Part shown: positions 53,709 to 62,480 of the stretch, piece after piece
How the letters are laid out: every line of letters starts with the position of its first letter
Numbering within the stretch: the stretch's first letter is position 1
Source: Burkholderiales bacterium Ga0077544
Lineage (GTDB): Bacteria > Pseudomonadota > Gammaproteobacteria > Burkholderiales > Burkholderiaceae_D
Length of the DNA stretch: 64,000 nt
Direction: 5' to 3'
NCBI GenBank assembly: GCA_001464355.1
Contig: LNEU01000026.1
Location: forward strand, 186,001 to 250,000
Position numbers and translations under genes: made by a program
The notes under the pieces: model-generated
Databases searched by the model: none
Told to the model about the DNA's origin: nothing
What the model saw: only the letters and a program-made list of their open reading frames with translations

Positions 53709-53750
53709 AATAATGCGTCAAACGCATTATTTTTATAATTATTATGTTAG
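53709..53750 (-). promoter_or_regulatory. LysR operator candidate upstream of the tautomerase gene
   Basis: Read toward the tautomerase gene, about 42 bases (TAACATAATAATTATAAAAA then ATAATGCGT-TTG-ACGCATTAT) nearly match the sequence in front of the lyase at 54690-54733. The inverted repeat AATAATGCGT/ACGCATTATT has 10-base arms. It is 118 bases before the tautomerase start and resembles an extended T-N11-A LysR box. Confidence 0.75.
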
Positions 53751-53775
53751 TTGCACATTTACATCTAATGTATTA

Positions 53776-54681
53776 CTACTCAGTCTGCCGCTTCTTAAAG
53801 CCTTCTGACAATGAAAGGGCCACGATATCGAGAGCCGCTTTCAAATTCCCAAGATTCTCTGGATGCATGAGCCACAAATCCAGCTTGAGCGCAAAATCCG
53901 TTACCTCCACAACACTGAGTTCGCTTTTGTAAGCACTTTTATCGAGCATCAACTTAGGCACCATGCCCAATCCAAGACCGGAGCTCACCATTTGGAGCTG
54001 ACTTTCTGTGTCGTGCGTGTCGACGCTTAGCCGAAAATCGGCTCCAACATTTTCCATTGCGCGCTGCAAAGCCAATCGATACCCGCAACCTTGCGGATTC
54101 AATATCCAGTCCTGGCTTGAGAGACTCTTTATGCTGGTCTTCCCTTTTACGATCCGGTGCGCTTTGCTTTGAACAATCAGTACGTTCAATGTAGCGATAT
54201 GTTTACCAGCCATCCCACTTAATGGCGAGCTAGGCGATGGCAACATGAGTGTCGCTGCGTCTAGGCGACCTTGCTCAAGCAGATGTTGAAGCGCCGCACT
54301 CCAGGAAGTTTGGATTTGGAAATCCAGTTTTGGGAACGTTGCCTTCATTCCCGATATCGTTTTGAATACCGCAATGTCTGATGCCATTTGCGTCAATCCC
54401 AGGCGAAATGTCCCGAACGGAGTGGCATCTTGATGCGCTGCGTCAATCAGTTGCTTGACGTCTTTTAGCAAAGGTACGGCGTACTCATAGATGCGGTGCG
54501 CGATGGCTGCCGGCGTCGGCGGCTTAATCGACCGATTAAATAACTGTACCTGCAGGGAATCCTCCAAGCTTTGGATCCGGCGGGAAACGGCAGATTGCGT
54601 AAGCGATAGCTTATTCGCAGCGCGAGTAATAGAGCCAAGCTCCATTACCGCAACAAAAGCTTTGAGGTCGTCGAATATCAT
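53776..54681 (-). CDS. LysR-family transcriptional regulator
   Basis: The 301-residue protein has an N-terminal winged HTH (about 2-60, with LSLTQSAVSRRIQSLEDSL) and a LysR substrate-binding domain (about 88-290). It is divergent from the CoA-ester lyase gene. Sequences in front of both the lyase and the tautomerase are almost alike, so this regulator probably controls the two and itself. Confidence 0.93.
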   Translation of the reverse strand: MIFDDLKAFVAVMELGSITRAANKLSLTQSAVSRRIQSLEDSLQVQLFNRSIKPPTPAAIAHRIYEYAVPLLKDVKQLIDAAHQDATPFGTFRLGLTQMASDIAVFKTISGMKATFPKLDFQIQTSWSAALQHLLEQGRLDAATLMLPSPSSPLSGMAGKHIATLNVLIVQSKAHRIVKGKTSIKSLSSQDWILNPQGCGYRLALQRAMENVGADFRLSVDTHDTESQLQMVSSGLGLGMVPKLMLDKSAYKSELSVVEVTDFALKLDLWLMHPENLGNLKAALDIVALSLSEGFKKRQTE

Positions 54682-54689
54682 TTCTCTTA

Positions 54690-54733
54690 ATTAGCATAAT
54701 GATTATAAAAATAATGCGCTTGATGCATATTAT
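54690..54733 (+). promoter_or_regulatory. LysR operator candidate in the lysR/lyase divergent promoter
   Basis: This stretch (TAGCATAATGATTATAAAAA then ATAATGCGCTTGATGCATATTAT) is nearly the same as the minus-strand sequence at 53709-53750. It lies next to the lysR start and 157 bases before the lyase start, in the same orientation relative to the lyase as the other copy has to the tautomerase. Confidence 0.75.
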
Positions 54734-54889
54734 CTTTCATTTTACTCTTCAATAAAATTTACATCTCAATGCAAATATGAGATGTGCCTTCATTGATTAG
54801 CGGAACCACGCTTGTCTTCACAGAAATTCTCATGACTGCTTTGCATCCCCTCTTTGGTGGTGATCAGTTAATCAGTAATTAGGTAGGCA

Positions 54890-55870
54890 ATGATTCATCC
54901 TAAAGACGTCCTCGTTGCAGGCGAAAAGGTTCTACCCTCGCTTGCGATGTGTGAACACTACGCAGGCAATCAAAAATTCATACAAAAGGCTTTTGACCTA
55001 CAGGTCAGTCTAGGCCCAATTTTTGATATTAATTGTGATTGTGAGGACGGGGCAAAGCCAGGGCATGAACGTGAGCAGGCAATGATGATTGCGCAGGAAC
55101 TGCGCAGTGAACGAAACATATACAAGCGCAGCGGTGCGCGAATTCATGGTGTGAATCATCCAACCTGGACACAAGATGTCGACATCTTGCTTTCCGAGGC
55201 CGGAGAGCAAATTGCCTTCATGTCTCTACCGAAGGCCAGAACAACAACCGATCTGGCAACGATGATTGAGTACATTCAGAAAAAATGTGCGTACTACGGC
55301 TTGAAACGGCAAATTCCGTTGCACGCAATTATCGAGACACCAGGTGCGTTGAAACATGTCGCAAGAATTGCCGGCTTGCCCTGGTTAGAAGCGCTTGCGT
55401 TTGGTCAGCTTGATTTCATCAGTGAGCACCATGGGGCAATTCCGCTGAATGCGATGCAAAGTCCCGCGCAGTTTGAGCACGCGTTGATCGTACGAGCTAA
55501 AGCTGAAATCGTCGAGGCGGCCCTTACTAATGCCCTAGTGCCGACGCATAGCTTAACTCTGGAGCTCACAAATACCGCAAAGATCACCGAGGATGCATCG
55601 ATTGCACGCGACAAGTTCGGGTTCTTGCGAATGTGGAGTATCCACCCGACGCAGATCACACCGATTGTTGATGCAATGAAGCCTCGGTATGAAGACGTCC
55701 ATTCTGCAGAATTAATTTTGATCGAAGCACAGAAAGCTGACTGGGCACCCATTCGTTACGAAGGCAAGCTGCAAGAGGCAGCAACATATCGCTATTTTTG
55801 GGAGCTATTAAAACGCGCGCACAGTGCTGGTATTACGCTTTCCGACGATACGATAAAGCGATTTTTGTAA
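54890..55870 (+). CDS. HpcH/HpaI aldolase / CoA-ester lyase (CitE-like)
   Basis: The 326-residue TIM-barrel protein has the CitE-like pattern: INCDCEDGAKPGHE (metal ligand and substrate-binding region), SLPKARTTTDL, IIETPGALKHV with the catalytic/metal Glu, and LAFGQLDFISEHHG. The family cleaves citramalyl-, malyl- or citryl-CoA or related 2-hydroxyacyl-CoA esters. AGGTAGG lies 5 bases before the ATG. It is divergent from the LysR gene and likely under its control. Confidence 0.85.
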   Translation: MIHPKDVLVAGEKVLPSLAMCEHYAGNQKFIQKAFDLQVSLGPIFDINCDCEDGAKPGHEREQAMMIAQELRSERNIYKRSGARIHGVNHPTWTQDVDILLSEAGEQIAFMSLPKARTTTDLATMIEYIQKKCAYYGLKRQIPLHAIIETPGALKHVARIAGLPWLEALAFGQLDFISEHHGAIPLNAMQSPAQFEHALIVRAKAEIVEAALTNALVPTHSLTLELTNTAKITEDASIARDKFGFLRMWSIHPTQITPIVDAMKPRYEDVHSAELILIEAQKADWAPIRYEGKLQEAATYRYFWELLKRAHSAGITLSDDTIKRFL

Positions 55871-55993
55871 GCAATCAACGCTGCTCGTTACGCTCGCTGC
55901 TTCTAAATACGATAGAGCGCTAGTAGGAATTAACTCTCTTTTGTTTGGTTAGATTTGTAGGCACCGTATTCATTTAGATGACAAAGGATAATC

Positions 55994-56845
55994 ATGGCAA
56001 TACAAGAAGTTGTAACGAACCTCGGACGGCGTCAAGCGATTAAGGCCGCAACAGGCGCCCTTTTTGCCGCAGCGTCCGCTGTTGATATATTTCACGGAAT
56101 CGGTACTGCGCGCGCAGCGGTTCTTGCAAACACACCAGAAAGTCTCGGCTCCATCAAAGTGCTTGCCTTCGATTTCCAAGGCAGCTGCATGAACTACTAC
56201 GATCCGATTGCTGAGATGGGGCAAGCAATCAATGCCAGTAAAGGCTTATCGCTAGACTGGTCAAATTTAACGAAGGGATGGGTTAGCAACCTATACAAGG
56301 TAGTTGGCGAACACCAAGATCAGTACGCTCCGGCCGCGCAATTGTATCGGGATGCGTTAGATCAACTTCTCGATCAGCGGAATCTCTCAAGCACATTCAA
56401 CGAGGAAGAACGCGTGGAGATGGCTCGTGTTTGGGATCGCATGGTGCCCTGGCCTGATACTACCGAGGGCCTGAATCGATTGAAGCGGAAATTTGCTCTG
56501 ACGACTTTATCGAACTCGTCCATGGCTTCAGTTTTTCAAGCCGCTCGTCGCCACGCTTTACCTTTTGATCAGATTCTTACCGGCGAATTGGTGCAAGCGT
56601 ACAAGCCATCGCCGAAAGTTTACAACTTGGTTCCTTCATTGCTCGGCTACAAAGAGAATGAGGTTCTTTTCTGTGCGACGCACTTCGCCGATTTAAAAGA
56701 AGCCAAAAAATTTGGATATAAAACTGCATGGTGGCCACGTCCGAATGAGACTGGCCCTGGACAAGTGACAGATACATCCCCAAAACCATTTGTCGATCTC
56801 TATGCTCGAGACATTGTAGATCTAGCCAGCCAACTTGGCGCTTGA
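55994..56845 (+). CDS. HAD-superfamily hydrolase (2-haloacid dehalogenase type), with Tat-like signal
   Basis: The protein has a type II haloacid dehalogenase layout: nucleophile Asp in LAFDFQGSCMN (normally DxxGT), SNSS motif II, lysine in AYKPSPKVY and motif IV FCATHFADL. About 40 extra N-terminal residues carry GRRQAIKAATGALFAAASAV, a twin-arginine-type signal ending before about residue 42 (ARA-A). Dehalogenases are normally cytoplasmic, so a Tat-exported member is unusual. AAGGA precedes the ATG. It lies downstream of the lyase and before an MFS permease. Confidence 0.8.
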   Translation: MAIQEVVTNLGRRQAIKAATGALFAAASAVDIFHGIGTARAAVLANTPESLGSIKVLAFDFQGSCMNYYDPIAEMGQAINASKGLSLDWSNLTKGWVSNLYKVVGEHQDQYAPAAQLYRDALDQLLDQRNLSSTFNEEERVEMARVWDRMVPWPDTTEGLNRLKRKFALTTLSNSSMASVFQAARRHALPFDQILTGELVQAYKPSPKVYNLVPSLLGYKENEVLFCATHFADLKEAKKFGYKTAWWPRPNETGPGQVTDTSPKPFVDLYARDIVDLASQLGA

Positions 56846-57072
56846 AACGTATGCTTGCGTGTACTCGCATAGATAAGCGAGATCGCAGATACGTTACTGC
56901 TTTCTTTATGCCACGCAAGTGGATCATGCAGGATATCGTTTCCTTTCAAACAGAAAACCTGAAATCACAATGTACTGCAAGGATTATGCAGCTATAGATT
57001 AACGTAGTTTAAATTTAGTAACCGAATAATGCGACTCCAATGCCGTGTTAGTCATCAACCTTGGATAGCATC
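56846..57072. other. Intergenic region before the MFS gene
   Basis: This gap of about 227 bases has no clear gene or hairpin. A promoter for the MFS/AlkA pair is expected here. Confidence 0.35.
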
Positions 57073-58275
57073 ATGGCGGCAAACAGAGAGTTAAGCAGAT
57101 CGGCAAGTTTTTGGGTTGCCGCGGCAGTCGTTGCGCATACATTGTGGACAAGCGCAGCACCGGCAATGAGTTACCGACTCTACGCGCTTGAATGGCATTT
57201 AACGCCCACGGTGACCACCGGAATTTTCGCGGTTTATCCAATTGTCGTCGTTGCTGTTCTTATTCTCTTCGGTGATATCTCAGACTATATTGGTCGCCGC
57301 GTTACTATGTTGCTTGGATTGGCAGCTTCTCTAATTGGTGTCGTGATGTTCGCAATTGCGTTAAACATAGGCTGGGTATTCATTGGCCGTGTTTTCATGG
57401 GCATCGGCGTGGGATTGTCAGCTAGTGCGGCGGCAGCTGCGATCGTCGAGTATAGCCCGGAAGGTCACTCGAAAAAGGCGAGCACCGTCACCACTTTTGC
57501 ACAAGCGGTTGGACTAGCTTCAGCAATGCTGCTCGGTGGCGCGCTCATTCAATATGCCCCTTACCCGCTGCATATGAATTTTTGGATTTTGAGTGCTGTT
57601 CTCGCCATTTTATTGACGGCGACCTATTTTCTGCCACGAGGGAACACAGATAAGGCTATCTCTACATGGCGTCCCAAAGGCCCTTCTGTTCCCAAAACCC
57701 TGCGCAAGGATTTCGTCGTTTCGGTAACAGCAGTGACCAGCGCCTATTCACTTGGTGCTCTGATCCTATCCTTAGGCGGCCAGATTGCTCACGACTTAGT
57801 TGGATCAAGTAATACCTTGATCAACGGCGCGGTGATGGCGGTCTTTGCTATCGTTGTCGGCGTGGCCGCCATTGGAGGAAAATCACTTTCATCCATTAAG
57901 GCGATAAGGGTGGGAGGATTTTTTACCATGATCGGGATGGGCGTTATGGCAATGGCTGTGTCTTTTCACGCTTTGCCGATATTTTTATTGGCGATCGCGG
58001 CATCTGGAGCTGGCTATAGCCTGATGTTCCTTGGTGGTCTGCGCTTAATTAATGAAGTCGCACCTGCCCATCATCGCGGGGCAACTGTGTCGGCAGTATA
58101 TTTTGTTGCATATCTTTTCCAAGGCTCTATTGCCTTTCTATTGGGCCTGACCGCGACACGATATGGACTTGAATTCGCGATTGACGTAGGTTCATTTTCT
58201 CTCGCAGCGCTCAGTGGCATCGCCATACTGATCTCAATCCGTATCGGAAGTAACAAGGGTATCAAGCTTATTTGA
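57073..58275 (+). CDS. Major facilitator superfamily transporter
   Basis: This 400-residue protein has 12 predicted membrane helices and the MFS motif A region GDISDYIGRRVTML between helices 2 and 3. A TTG start at 57061 is also possible. It could import or export an organic acid or drug. It overlaps the following glycosylase frame at the stop codon and lies in the LysR-linked catabolic neighbourhood. Confidence 0.85.
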   Translation: MAANRELSRSASFWVAAAVVAHTLWTSAAPAMSYRLYALEWHLTPTVTTGIFAVYPIVVVAVLILFGDISDYIGRRVTMLLGLAASLIGVVMFAIALNIGWVFIGRVFMGIGVGLSASAAAAAIVEYSPEGHSKKASTVTTFAQAVGLASAMLLGGALIQYAPYPLHMNFWILSAVLAILLTATYFLPRGNTDKAISTWRPKGPSVPKTLRKDFVVSVTAVTSAYSLGALILSLGGQIAHDLVGSSNTLINGAVMAVFAIVVGVAAIGGKSLSSIKAIRVGGFFTMIGMGVMAMAVSFHALPIFLLAIAASGAGYSLMFLGGLRLINEVAPAHHRGATVSAVYFVAYLFQGSIAFLLGLTATRYGLEFAIDVGSFSLAALSGIAILISIRIGSNKGIKLI

Positions 58276-58277
58276 AA

Positions 58278-59210
58278 ATGATCCAAGACAAAAAGCAATC
58301 TATAGCGGCCAAGTTTTTGCATAAGACATTTACATTGCCCCTTCCTAATGGCTATCAGCTACGGGAAGTATTTAGCTTTCACGGCCGTGATCAACTGGCT
58401 GTCGCAGAAAGGATAAGCAAAAGCGGTCTGAGAAAAGGTGTTGTTCTGGGCGGCATTCCGACAGTAATCGACATCCAGTTCAATCAGAAGAAAAGCATGG
58501 CCAATTGTACGATTGATGCAGATGGTGATTTGACGCCTGCACTAAAGCAACACGCCCACCACATGTGCAGAAATATTCTCGGATTACATCTCAATGCGGA
58601 TGACTTCCGCTCATTTGTAGCTAACGATGCCATGTTTAGCACGCTGACAGAATCATTGATCGGCATACGGGTGATTCAATCGGCCTCCGTGTTTGAAGCA
58701 TTGACCTGGGCAATCATGGGACAGCAGATCAACGTCTCATTTGCGGTTTCTCTTCGACGTACATTAATTCAGCAAGCCGGTCGAGTTCATAGTAGCGGCT
58801 TACTTTGCTATCCCAGTCCCGAAGATGTGGCGAAGATTGAGATCGGAGTGCTAACTGATCGACAATTTTCCAAATCAAAAGCCGAAACACTATTGCGTCT
58901 TGCGAGTGCGATTGCGGACGGACAACTCGACATCCTAGAAAGTGAAACGAACTCGATCGAACAGATCACCAAAGCGCTTCTTGATATAAAGGGTATCGGC
59001 CCTTGGACGGTTAATTATGGCCTGCTGAGGGGTTATGCCTATGCCGATTGCTCGTTACATGGTGATGTAGCGATTCGTAAAGCGATCCATCGTTTGATCG
59101 GGGGAGATGCGCGTCCGAACATTCAAGAGGCAGAAGAGTTTTTACAACAATTCATTCCTCACCGAACCATGGCTGCGGCACACCTTTGGGCCAGTCTCAG
59201 TTTGGAATAA
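58278..59210 (+). CDS. AlkA-like DNA-3-methyladenine glycosylase
   Basis: This 310-residue protein has an N-terminal AlkA_N-like domain and a C-terminal HhH-GPD domain with the helix-hairpin-helix LLDIKGIGPWTVNY and the catalytic Asp in HGDVAIRK. It excises alkylated bases such as 3-methyladenine. The ATG at 58278 is 3 bases after the MFS stop; TTG at 58272 is an alternative. No Ada domain is fused. The pairing with an MFS transporter is unusual. Confidence 0.88.
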   Translation: MIQDKKQSIAAKFLHKTFTLPLPNGYQLREVFSFHGRDQLAVAERISKSGLRKGVVLGGIPTVIDIQFNQKKSMANCTIDADGDLTPALKQHAHHMCRNILGLHLNADDFRSFVANDAMFSTLTESLIGIRVIQSASVFEALTWAIMGQQINVSFAVSLRRTLIQQAGRVHSSGLLCYPSPEDVAKIEIGVLTDRQFSKSKAETLLRLASAIADGQLDILESETNSIEQITKALLDIKGIGPWTVNYGLLRGYAYADCSLHGDVAIRKAIHRLIGGDARPNIQEAEEFLQQFIPHRTMAAAHLWASLSLE

Positions 59211-59353
59211 TCATTGACCACATCAGATCAACTCATGTGACTGTGGCTACCTTGAGACTTTGCCATGCTCACAAAAACTGATGGAGGCGATCCCAATGTA
59301 CGTACGAAAGCACATCACATTCTAGCGCGTTGATCAAAATGGCATGCAGTGCA

Positions 59354-60940
59354 CTATTCCATTACCGGTGCAGCTTCCGCCGCAGTTCCTGCTTTAATCG
59401 GAGCAGTATCCTCAGCACGTACAAGTATGAATGTCAGGACACCCATGGTTGCTGCCACAATTGCTGCGATGAGGCTTGCATCTGCGAATCCGCCTGAGAA
59501 GGCATTTGCCGCGGCCGAATGAATTGATCCTTGAGCTGAATTGCCTAGTATGCCGATCACGCCATTAATGTCGCCTGATGCAACACGTTTTGCCGCTTGA
59601 GAGACAAGGACAGCATCAAATCCTTGAAGGTCTTTGGCAGATATAAAACGCTTGCTCACACCGTGAGACAACACGGAGCCAACTGTTGCGATACCAACCA
59701 GAAGGCCTACAAATCGTGTTGTTGCCGAAATTCCTGAAGCCATGCCGGCGCGTTGCACGGGTACTGAACTTTGCATAACCTTGGCAGTTTCACTATTGAG
59801 CAACCCGGCGCCTGTACCGGCTACCAACATGCCGATCGCAAGTAAAGGGTATGTCGCGTTTGCGCCTGCGAGCACGTAAAGAAGAAGATTTCCTATGCTC
59901 GTAATCGCCAATCCAATCGTTAGTAAAGTACGGCCTGAATACTTCGATGCAAGGCGTGCGCCAAAACGCGGCGTAAGAAACATCGGAAGCGCAAATGGCA
60001 GCATGGACAAACCAGCAGTCGCCGGCGCAAATCCGTAACCGTTCTGCAAGAGCAGTGGAAGGAAGTAGATTAAAACCTGAGCCCCGCCCGCGTAACCGAG
60101 CATTGCAAATGCTGAGCCGAGGAACGTCGGCTGGCGAAACAAGGAGAAATCGACCATCGGCCTCTGTTGTCGAATCTCAATAAAATAAAAAGCGACTAAC
60201 AAACTAGTTGCGCCGACTAGTCGCATCACAATTGGGGTGCTGCCCCATCCCAGCGTGTTACCGTCAATCAGTGCCCAAACCAAAAAGTATAGCCCAGCGC
60301 TGAACGTAACGATGCCGGCGTAATCGAGTCGCTTAGCATCTGCGTCGCTGGATTCGTCGACGACCATATAGGCCGCAATGAATAACGCAACACCAATCGG
60401 CAAATTCATCAAGAATGCCCAGCGCCAACCAAACAAATCTGTGACCACGCCACCCACGATTGGGCCGCTTGTAATGGCGATACCCAAGCACGCGCCCCAG
60501 AATGCATAAGCCTTTGCTCGCTCTGCGCCATAAAAGGTATGGTTGATCACTGCCAAGGACGCAGTAAGAAGAAGACTAGCGCCAATTCCTTGCAGGGCTC
60601 TCGCCAGATTAAGTATCAACGCTGACGTTGCCGCTCCACAAAGTACAGATGCAACTGTAAATATTGTCAGTCCGATCAACATTGCTAGCTTGCGCCCATG
60701 TTTGTCCGCATAGGCCCCCGCAGCCATCAGAAGCGCCGCGAAGGTAAGAATATAGGCACTCACTACCCATTCGATTTCCGTAAATGTTGCACCTAATGTT
60801 TTGGCGATGGACGGTAAGGCGACTGCGACAATATTAGAATCAAGCATGATCAATGACGAGATCAGGCTCGTGGTCATCAAGACCATGAACTTCTTTTTGC
60901 TCTCTGCTGTTTGAGCGGGATGGGAGGTTGATTCGTTCAT
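59354..60940 (-). CDS. MFS drug exporter of the DHA2 (EmrB/QacA) type
   Basis: This 528-residue protein has 14 expected membrane helices and a typical segment LDSNIVAVALPSIAKTL in helix 1, followed by the MFS motif with ADKHGRKLAML. It exports drugs or other hydrophobic compounds in exchange for protons. An inverted repeat ACTAAT...ATTAGT upstream at about 60966-60985 may be an operator. It lies on the same strand as the SDR gene, 167 bases away. Confidence 0.88.
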   Translation of the reverse strand: MNESTSHPAQTAESKKKFMVLMTTSLISSLIMLDSNIVAVALPSIAKTLGATFTEIEWVVSAYILTFAALLMAAGAYADKHGRKLAMLIGLTIFTVASVLCGAATSALILNLARALQGIGASLLLTASLAVINHTFYGAERAKAYAFWGACLGIAITSGPIVGGVVTDLFGWRWAFLMNLPIGVALFIAAYMVVDESSDADAKRLDYAGIVTFSAGLYFLVWALIDGNTLGWGSTPIVMRLVGATSLLVAFYFIEIRQQRPMVDFSLFRQPTFLGSAFAMLGYAGGAQVLIYFLPLLLQNGYGFAPATAGLSMLPFALPMFLTPRFGARLASKYSGRTLLTIGLAITSIGNLLLYVLAGANATYPLLAIGMLVAGTGAGLLNSETAKVMQSSVPVQRAGMASGISATTRFVGLLVGIATVGSVLSHGVSKRFISAKDLQGFDAVLVSQAAKRVASGDINGVIGILGNSAQGSIHSAAANAFSGGFADASLIAAIVAATMGVLTFILVRAEDTAPIKAGTAAEAAPVME

Positions 60941-61053
60941 ATTGACGCCTGAATAGTTGGTGCTTCAGTTACTAATTAATGTTTATTAGTAGCGATCGTT
61001 ATTTACTGCAATTGTTAGCCAGCGGGTGAATTTTTCATGTCAAGAGATACGAT

Positions 61054-61091
61054 GTGCAACCAATCCTCAAATATGTGAGGATTGGTTGCAC
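61054..61091. terminator. Long hairpin after the SDR gene
   Basis: Perfect 16-base arms GTGCAACCAATCCTCA and its complement enclose AATATG. It lies 16 bases past the SDR stop on the minus strand. There is no T run, so it may be a stabilising or weakly terminating structure between the SDR and the DHA2 exporter genes. Confidence 0.6.
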
Positions 61092-61107
61092 CTGCAGCAT
61101 TAGTTGG

Positions 61108-61827
61108 CTACCCCATATTGGCAAAGAACTGCTCCAAGCCTTTCGGATTGCTGTTCCAGAGGCCTGACAGTTGGTCGGAGGTTGGGTCGGGATAAATGTC
61201 TTCGCGCCCGGCGATAATTCCTTTGATGATATTTTCTGCAGCAATCTCTGGCGATGCCTTGTCAAGCGGAAGGTTCTTCGCTAGGTCTGTATCGATCGGA
61301 CCAGGAAACACACCAAAGACAGCAATGTTTTTCGACTTCAACGCGGTGCGTGTTGCTTGTGTCGCTGAGAACAATGCGGCCTTAGATGCCGAATATCCCG
61401 AGATAACGGTCGGAGGTGCCAGGCCAGCGATACTGACAAGGTTCACAACAGCGCCGCCGCCTTGTTTTTCAATTAAAGGAACAAACGCCTGCGTCACGCG
61501 AATCGTGCCGTAGTAGTTCACATCCATGTCAGCAGCAAGTTCGGCCGACGATGCTGAGAGAACATTGGCAAATGTCATGATGCCGGCATTGTTAAACAGG
61601 ATATCGATCGCACCAATTTTGTTGGCCGCTGCATTAATGTCAGCAGGCTGGGTGACGTCGATCTGAACAGGAGTGACCCGGTCATCTCCAAAATCTGGAA
61701 GCGACGACGGATTTCGAGCGCCGGCATAAATCTTTTTGACGCCATTTTTCAGCAATGCGCGTACTAAAGCGGCACCGATGCCGCGATTGGCACCGGTAAC
61801 TAAAACGGTCTTTCCTTGGATATCCAT
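61108..61827 (-). CDS. Short-chain dehydrogenase/reductase
   Basis: The 239-residue Rossmann-fold oxidoreductase has the cofactor motif TGANRGIGAALV (about 12-23), NNAG (about 79-82), the catalytic Ser in LVSIAG, and YSASK with Tyr and Lys. It is a classical NAD(P)-dependent SDR with unknown substrate. GAGGAA lies 3 bases before the ATG. It is divergent from an HxlR regulator across a 49-base palindromic stretch. Confidence 0.92.
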   Translation of the reverse strand: MDIQGKTVLVTGANRGIGAALVRALLKNGVKKIYAGARNPSSLPDFGDDRVTPVQIDVTQPADINAAANKIGAIDILFNNAGIMTFANVLSASSAELAADMDVNYYGTIRVTQAFVPLIEKQGGGAVVNLVSIAGLAPPTVISGYSASKAALFSATQATRTALKSKNIAVFGVFPGPIDTDLAKNLPLDKASPEIAAENIIKGIIAGREDIYPDPTSDQLSGLWNSNPKGLEQFFANMG

Positions 61828-61855
61828 AAATTCCTCACAGTTAATGATTAGCTAG

Positions 61856-61904
61856 GTAACTTGCATGATGATAGTAACGCATGTACTATCATCATGCAAG
61901 TTAC
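61856..61904. promoter_or_regulatory. 49-base inverted repeat, HxlR operator candidate
   Basis: Perfect 21-base arms (GTAACTTGCATGATGATAGT plus A, and its complement) flank the 7-base centre ACGCATG. It lies between the divergent SDR and hxlR starts, 29 bases before the SDR ATG and 16 before the regulator ATG. HxlR proteins bind as dimers to long symmetrical sites, so this is the likely binding site for control of both genes. Confidence 0.88.
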
Positions 61905-61920
61905 ATATTTAGGAAAGAAA

Positions 61921-62418
61921 ATGGAACGTAAAAGCTTTGGAGATATGCAGTGCCCTATTGCGCGTAGTCTTGAACGCGTCGGAGAATGGTGGAGCATTCT
62001 TATTCTGCGAGACGCTTCTTATGGATTGACGCGTTTCGACGACTTTCAGAAAAGTCTTGGAATTGCACCGAACATGCTTACGCGTCGGTTAAAGGGGTTA
62101 GTTGAATCGGGCTTGATGGAGCGAAAGGCATACAGTGTTCGCCCCCCCCGTTTTGAGTATGTCTTGACTGAGGCGGGGCATGATTTTCGTCCTGTGGTTT
62201 TGTCATTTCTAGCATGGGGAAACAAGCACTTCGCCCCAGAAGGTGCCAGCGTTCTGCTGAAACACACGAAGACGGGAAAGACGGCAGTACCGGTTCTAGT
62301 CGATCAGGTCAGCGGAGAGGAGATAACCTCATCGGGGCACTTCAAAATCAGTGCTGGGCCGGCTGCAGATGACATACTTAAAAAGCGGTTAGCGTCTAAA
62401 TACGACACGCTCATTTAG
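61921..62418 (+). CDS. HxlR-family transcriptional regulator
   Basis: The 165-residue protein has the HxlR winged helix with CPIARSLERVGEWWSILILRD near the start and NMLTRRLKGLVESGL as recognition helix. The HxlR cysteine is near residue 10 and could sense reactive aldehydes or quinones. The frame is open further upstream to a TTG inside the palindrome, but the ATG at 61921 with AGGA 6 bases before it is preferred. It likely controls the SDR gene and itself. Confidence 0.9.
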   Translation: MERKSFGDMQCPIARSLERVGEWWSILILRDASYGLTRFDDFQKSLGIAPNMLTRRLKGLVESGLMERKAYSVRPPRFEYVLTEAGHDFRPVVLSFLAWGNKHFAPEGASVLLKHTKTGKTAVPVLVDQVSGEEITSSGHFKISAGPAADDILKKRLASKYDTLI

Positions 62419-62480
62419 CGACCGGCACAATAACTTAAGGAGAAACGAGAATGCATCGATAACATGGGTGATTGAATCTT

